Part shown: positions 63,020 through 64,000 of the stretch, piece by piece
How the letters are laid out: each line of letters begins with the position of its first letter
Numbering within the stretch: the first letter of the stretch is position 1
Assembly: GCA_012510445.1 (NCBI GenBank)
Contig: JAAZIA010000023.1
Span: forward strand, 27,403 to 91,402
Direction: 5' to 3'
Length of the DNA: 64,000 nucleotides
Source of the DNA: Bacteroidales bacterium
GTDB lineage: Bacteria; Bacteroidota; Bacteroidia; Bacteroidales; UBA932
Program-made: the position numbers and the translations under genes
Notes under the pieces: generated by a model
What the model was told of the DNA's origin: nothing
Database searches by the model: none
The model's input: the letters and a program-made list of their open reading frames with translations, nothing else

Positions 63020-63823
63020 ATGTCTGCGCAAATCAAAATACCGCAGGCTCATCATAGATTGTCCATTCATATTGGCGTGAATGGACTTTCTTTTGTTGTA
63101 GAAAACACGCAAAACAATCGTTGCGTTTTATGCCGCAGCCATTCCTACGTTTTTCCGCCCAACGATTACAACGAATGGGCGAAAGAAGTAGGAAACGTTA
63201 TAAAGCGGGAAGAGTTATTGCAAAAACGCTTTAGTCGCTGTAGCGTAATGATTGATACGCAAAGGCATACACTTATTCCCTCTTCTCTCTTTAAGCCGCA
63301 GCGAGCCATAGAAGTATTGGAACAGCTTTTTGACGTAGCCTACCTTGACGAGGTCAACTACGCAACCATTAACCCGCTGGAGGCTACTTGTATCTATGCA
63401 CTTCCGGCTCCGGTAAATGCCATGGTGGCAAAACACCAGCACAAAGCCCGGTTTTACGTCACCGTTATTCCCCTGCTCCGTTTTATTATGGAACAAAGGG
63501 AATACTCCAGAGCCCTCATGCGTTACTCAAGTACCCACGCAGATCTCATACTTATGCAAGGAGAACGACTGCTCCTGTGCAACTCCTACGCTACTGATCG
63601 TTTTAAAACAGCCTTGTATTTTCTGTTCTTTGCACTAAAACAATGGCAATTGAACCCAAAAAGCCTGAACCTGTATATCACCGGTTCTTTTACACCGGCA
63701 CACATGAAGCAGCTATGCACGTTCTTCCCTTCAGTAACCGTAGCAGCAAATCCCGCCAACCCCCTCCCCACAGAATCTATGAATCTGCTCTACGGCCCGC
63801 ACTTCTTCCCGGTGAGCACCTAG
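63020..63823 (+). CDS. DUF3822 family protein
   Basis: A 267-residue Bacteroidales-conserved DUF3822 protein, possibly an ASKHA-like fold related to type IV pilus/general secretion ATPase-like modules; function is unestablished. No signal peptide. The ATG at 63020 is preferred over an in-frame one at 62978 inside the upstream gene. The 3' end lies 30 bases before a tandem repeat array. In related genomes an RNA methyltransferase gene (RsmD) often follows; here the window ends in repeats instead. Confidence 0.85.
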   Translation: MSAQIKIPQAHHRLSIHIGVNGLSFVVENTQNNRCVLCRSHSYVFPPNDYNEWAKEVGNVIKREELLQKRFSRCSVMIDTQRHTLIPSSLFKPQRAIEVLEQLFDVAYLDEVNYATINPLEATCIYALPAPVNAMVAKHQHKARFYVTVIPLLRFIMEQREYSRALMRYSSTHADLILMQGERLLLCNSYATDRFKTALYFLFFALKQWQLNPKSLNLYITGSFTPAHMKQLCTFFPSVTVAANPANPLPTESMNLLYGPHFFPVST

Positions 63824-63853
63824 GCTACCAGCATCTCCCGCAACCCATGCAGC

Positions 63854-64000
63854 CAGCTTTTCCAGCCGCCACAACTGCTCTTCCAGCCGCCACAAATGCT
63901 CTTCCAACCACCACAACTGCTCTTCCAACCGCTACAACTGCTCTTCCAACCGCCACAACTGCTCTTCCAACCGCCACAACTGCTCTTCCAACCGCCACAA
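63854..64000. repeat. 21-bp tandem repeat array, at least 7 units, runs off the window
   Basis: Seven contiguous 21-base units starting 30 bases after the DUF3822 stop. Units 1-4 have 3, 1, 2 and 1 mismatches to the consensus; units 5-7 are identical. All six frames are open through the unit. The minus strand can read LWRLEEQ heptads, which continue in frame to a stop at 63731 inside the DUF3822 3' end; the plus strand reads LLFQPPQ or ALPTATT. No spacers, so not CRISPR. Coding status cannot be decided from this part alone. Confidence 0.95.

Noticed and set aside
63854..64000. Tandem repeats as a CRISPR array
   Set aside because: Units are directly contiguous at 21 bases with no spacers, and no cas genes are in the window.

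Overview
The window reads as chromosomal DNA of an anaerobic, fermentative member of the Bacteroidota, most likely order Bacteroidales. Support comes from the phylum-type -7 promoter element TAnnTTTG in front of many genes, lineage-typical families (DUF4295, DUF4199, DUF3822, BACON, DUF4493, OstA-like LptD), a Rho factor with a long charged N-terminal insert, and an NAD-linked [FeFe]-hydrogenase. The genus cannot be fixed from this sequence. No insertion sequence, prophage, CRISPR array, tRNA or rRNA gene was seen, and no stretch above 300 bases lacks a gene.

Layout. 1-9.97 kb: end of an NhaC-type antiporter, SlyD, TsaD, a giant TamB, PheT and FtsY. 10.0-15.4 kb (minus): thrS-infC-rpmI-rplT-lepB-rpmB-rpmG-DUF4295, closed by an intrinsic terminator; infC starts at ATC behind a full Shine-Dalgarno. 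15.4-22 kb: DUF4199 and GT2 genes, lpdA, secA and a 55-residue ferredoxin. 22-27.2 kb: DUF1573, meaB, a His-rich metal exporter, rho. 27.2-35.8 kb: lptD diverging from an amidase-MCE pair, then dnaA, pepD, rpe. 35.7-42.1 kb (minus except birA): psd, cdsA, ftsH, rsfS, pyrF, prfA.

42.1-53.8 kb is one long minus-strand gene train and the most interesting part. Its distal end encodes a HydABC-type electron-bifurcating [FeFe]-hydrogenase plus an extra [2Fe-2S] protein. Immediately upstream sits a cassette of small signalling-type proteins: two single-domain HATPase proteins, two paralogous DRTGG-type proteins, a PHP phosphoesterase and an H-cluster-like iron-sulfur protein. That last protein keeps the four cluster cysteines but has Tyr in place of the proton-transfer cysteine of catalytic HydA. 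I infer a hydrogen or redox sensing and output module tied to the hydrogenase. A candidate internal promoter precedes the structural genes and a strong hairpin ends them.

53.8-64 kb is accessory in character: a BACON/thioredoxin lipoprotein, a 1078-residue fused flavin/iron-sulfur dehydrogenase, a DUF4493/DUF6359-type lipoprotein, two FKBP lipoproteins, NrnA, two conserved Bacteroidales proteins, and a 21-bp tandem array that runs off the window edge with all six frames open.
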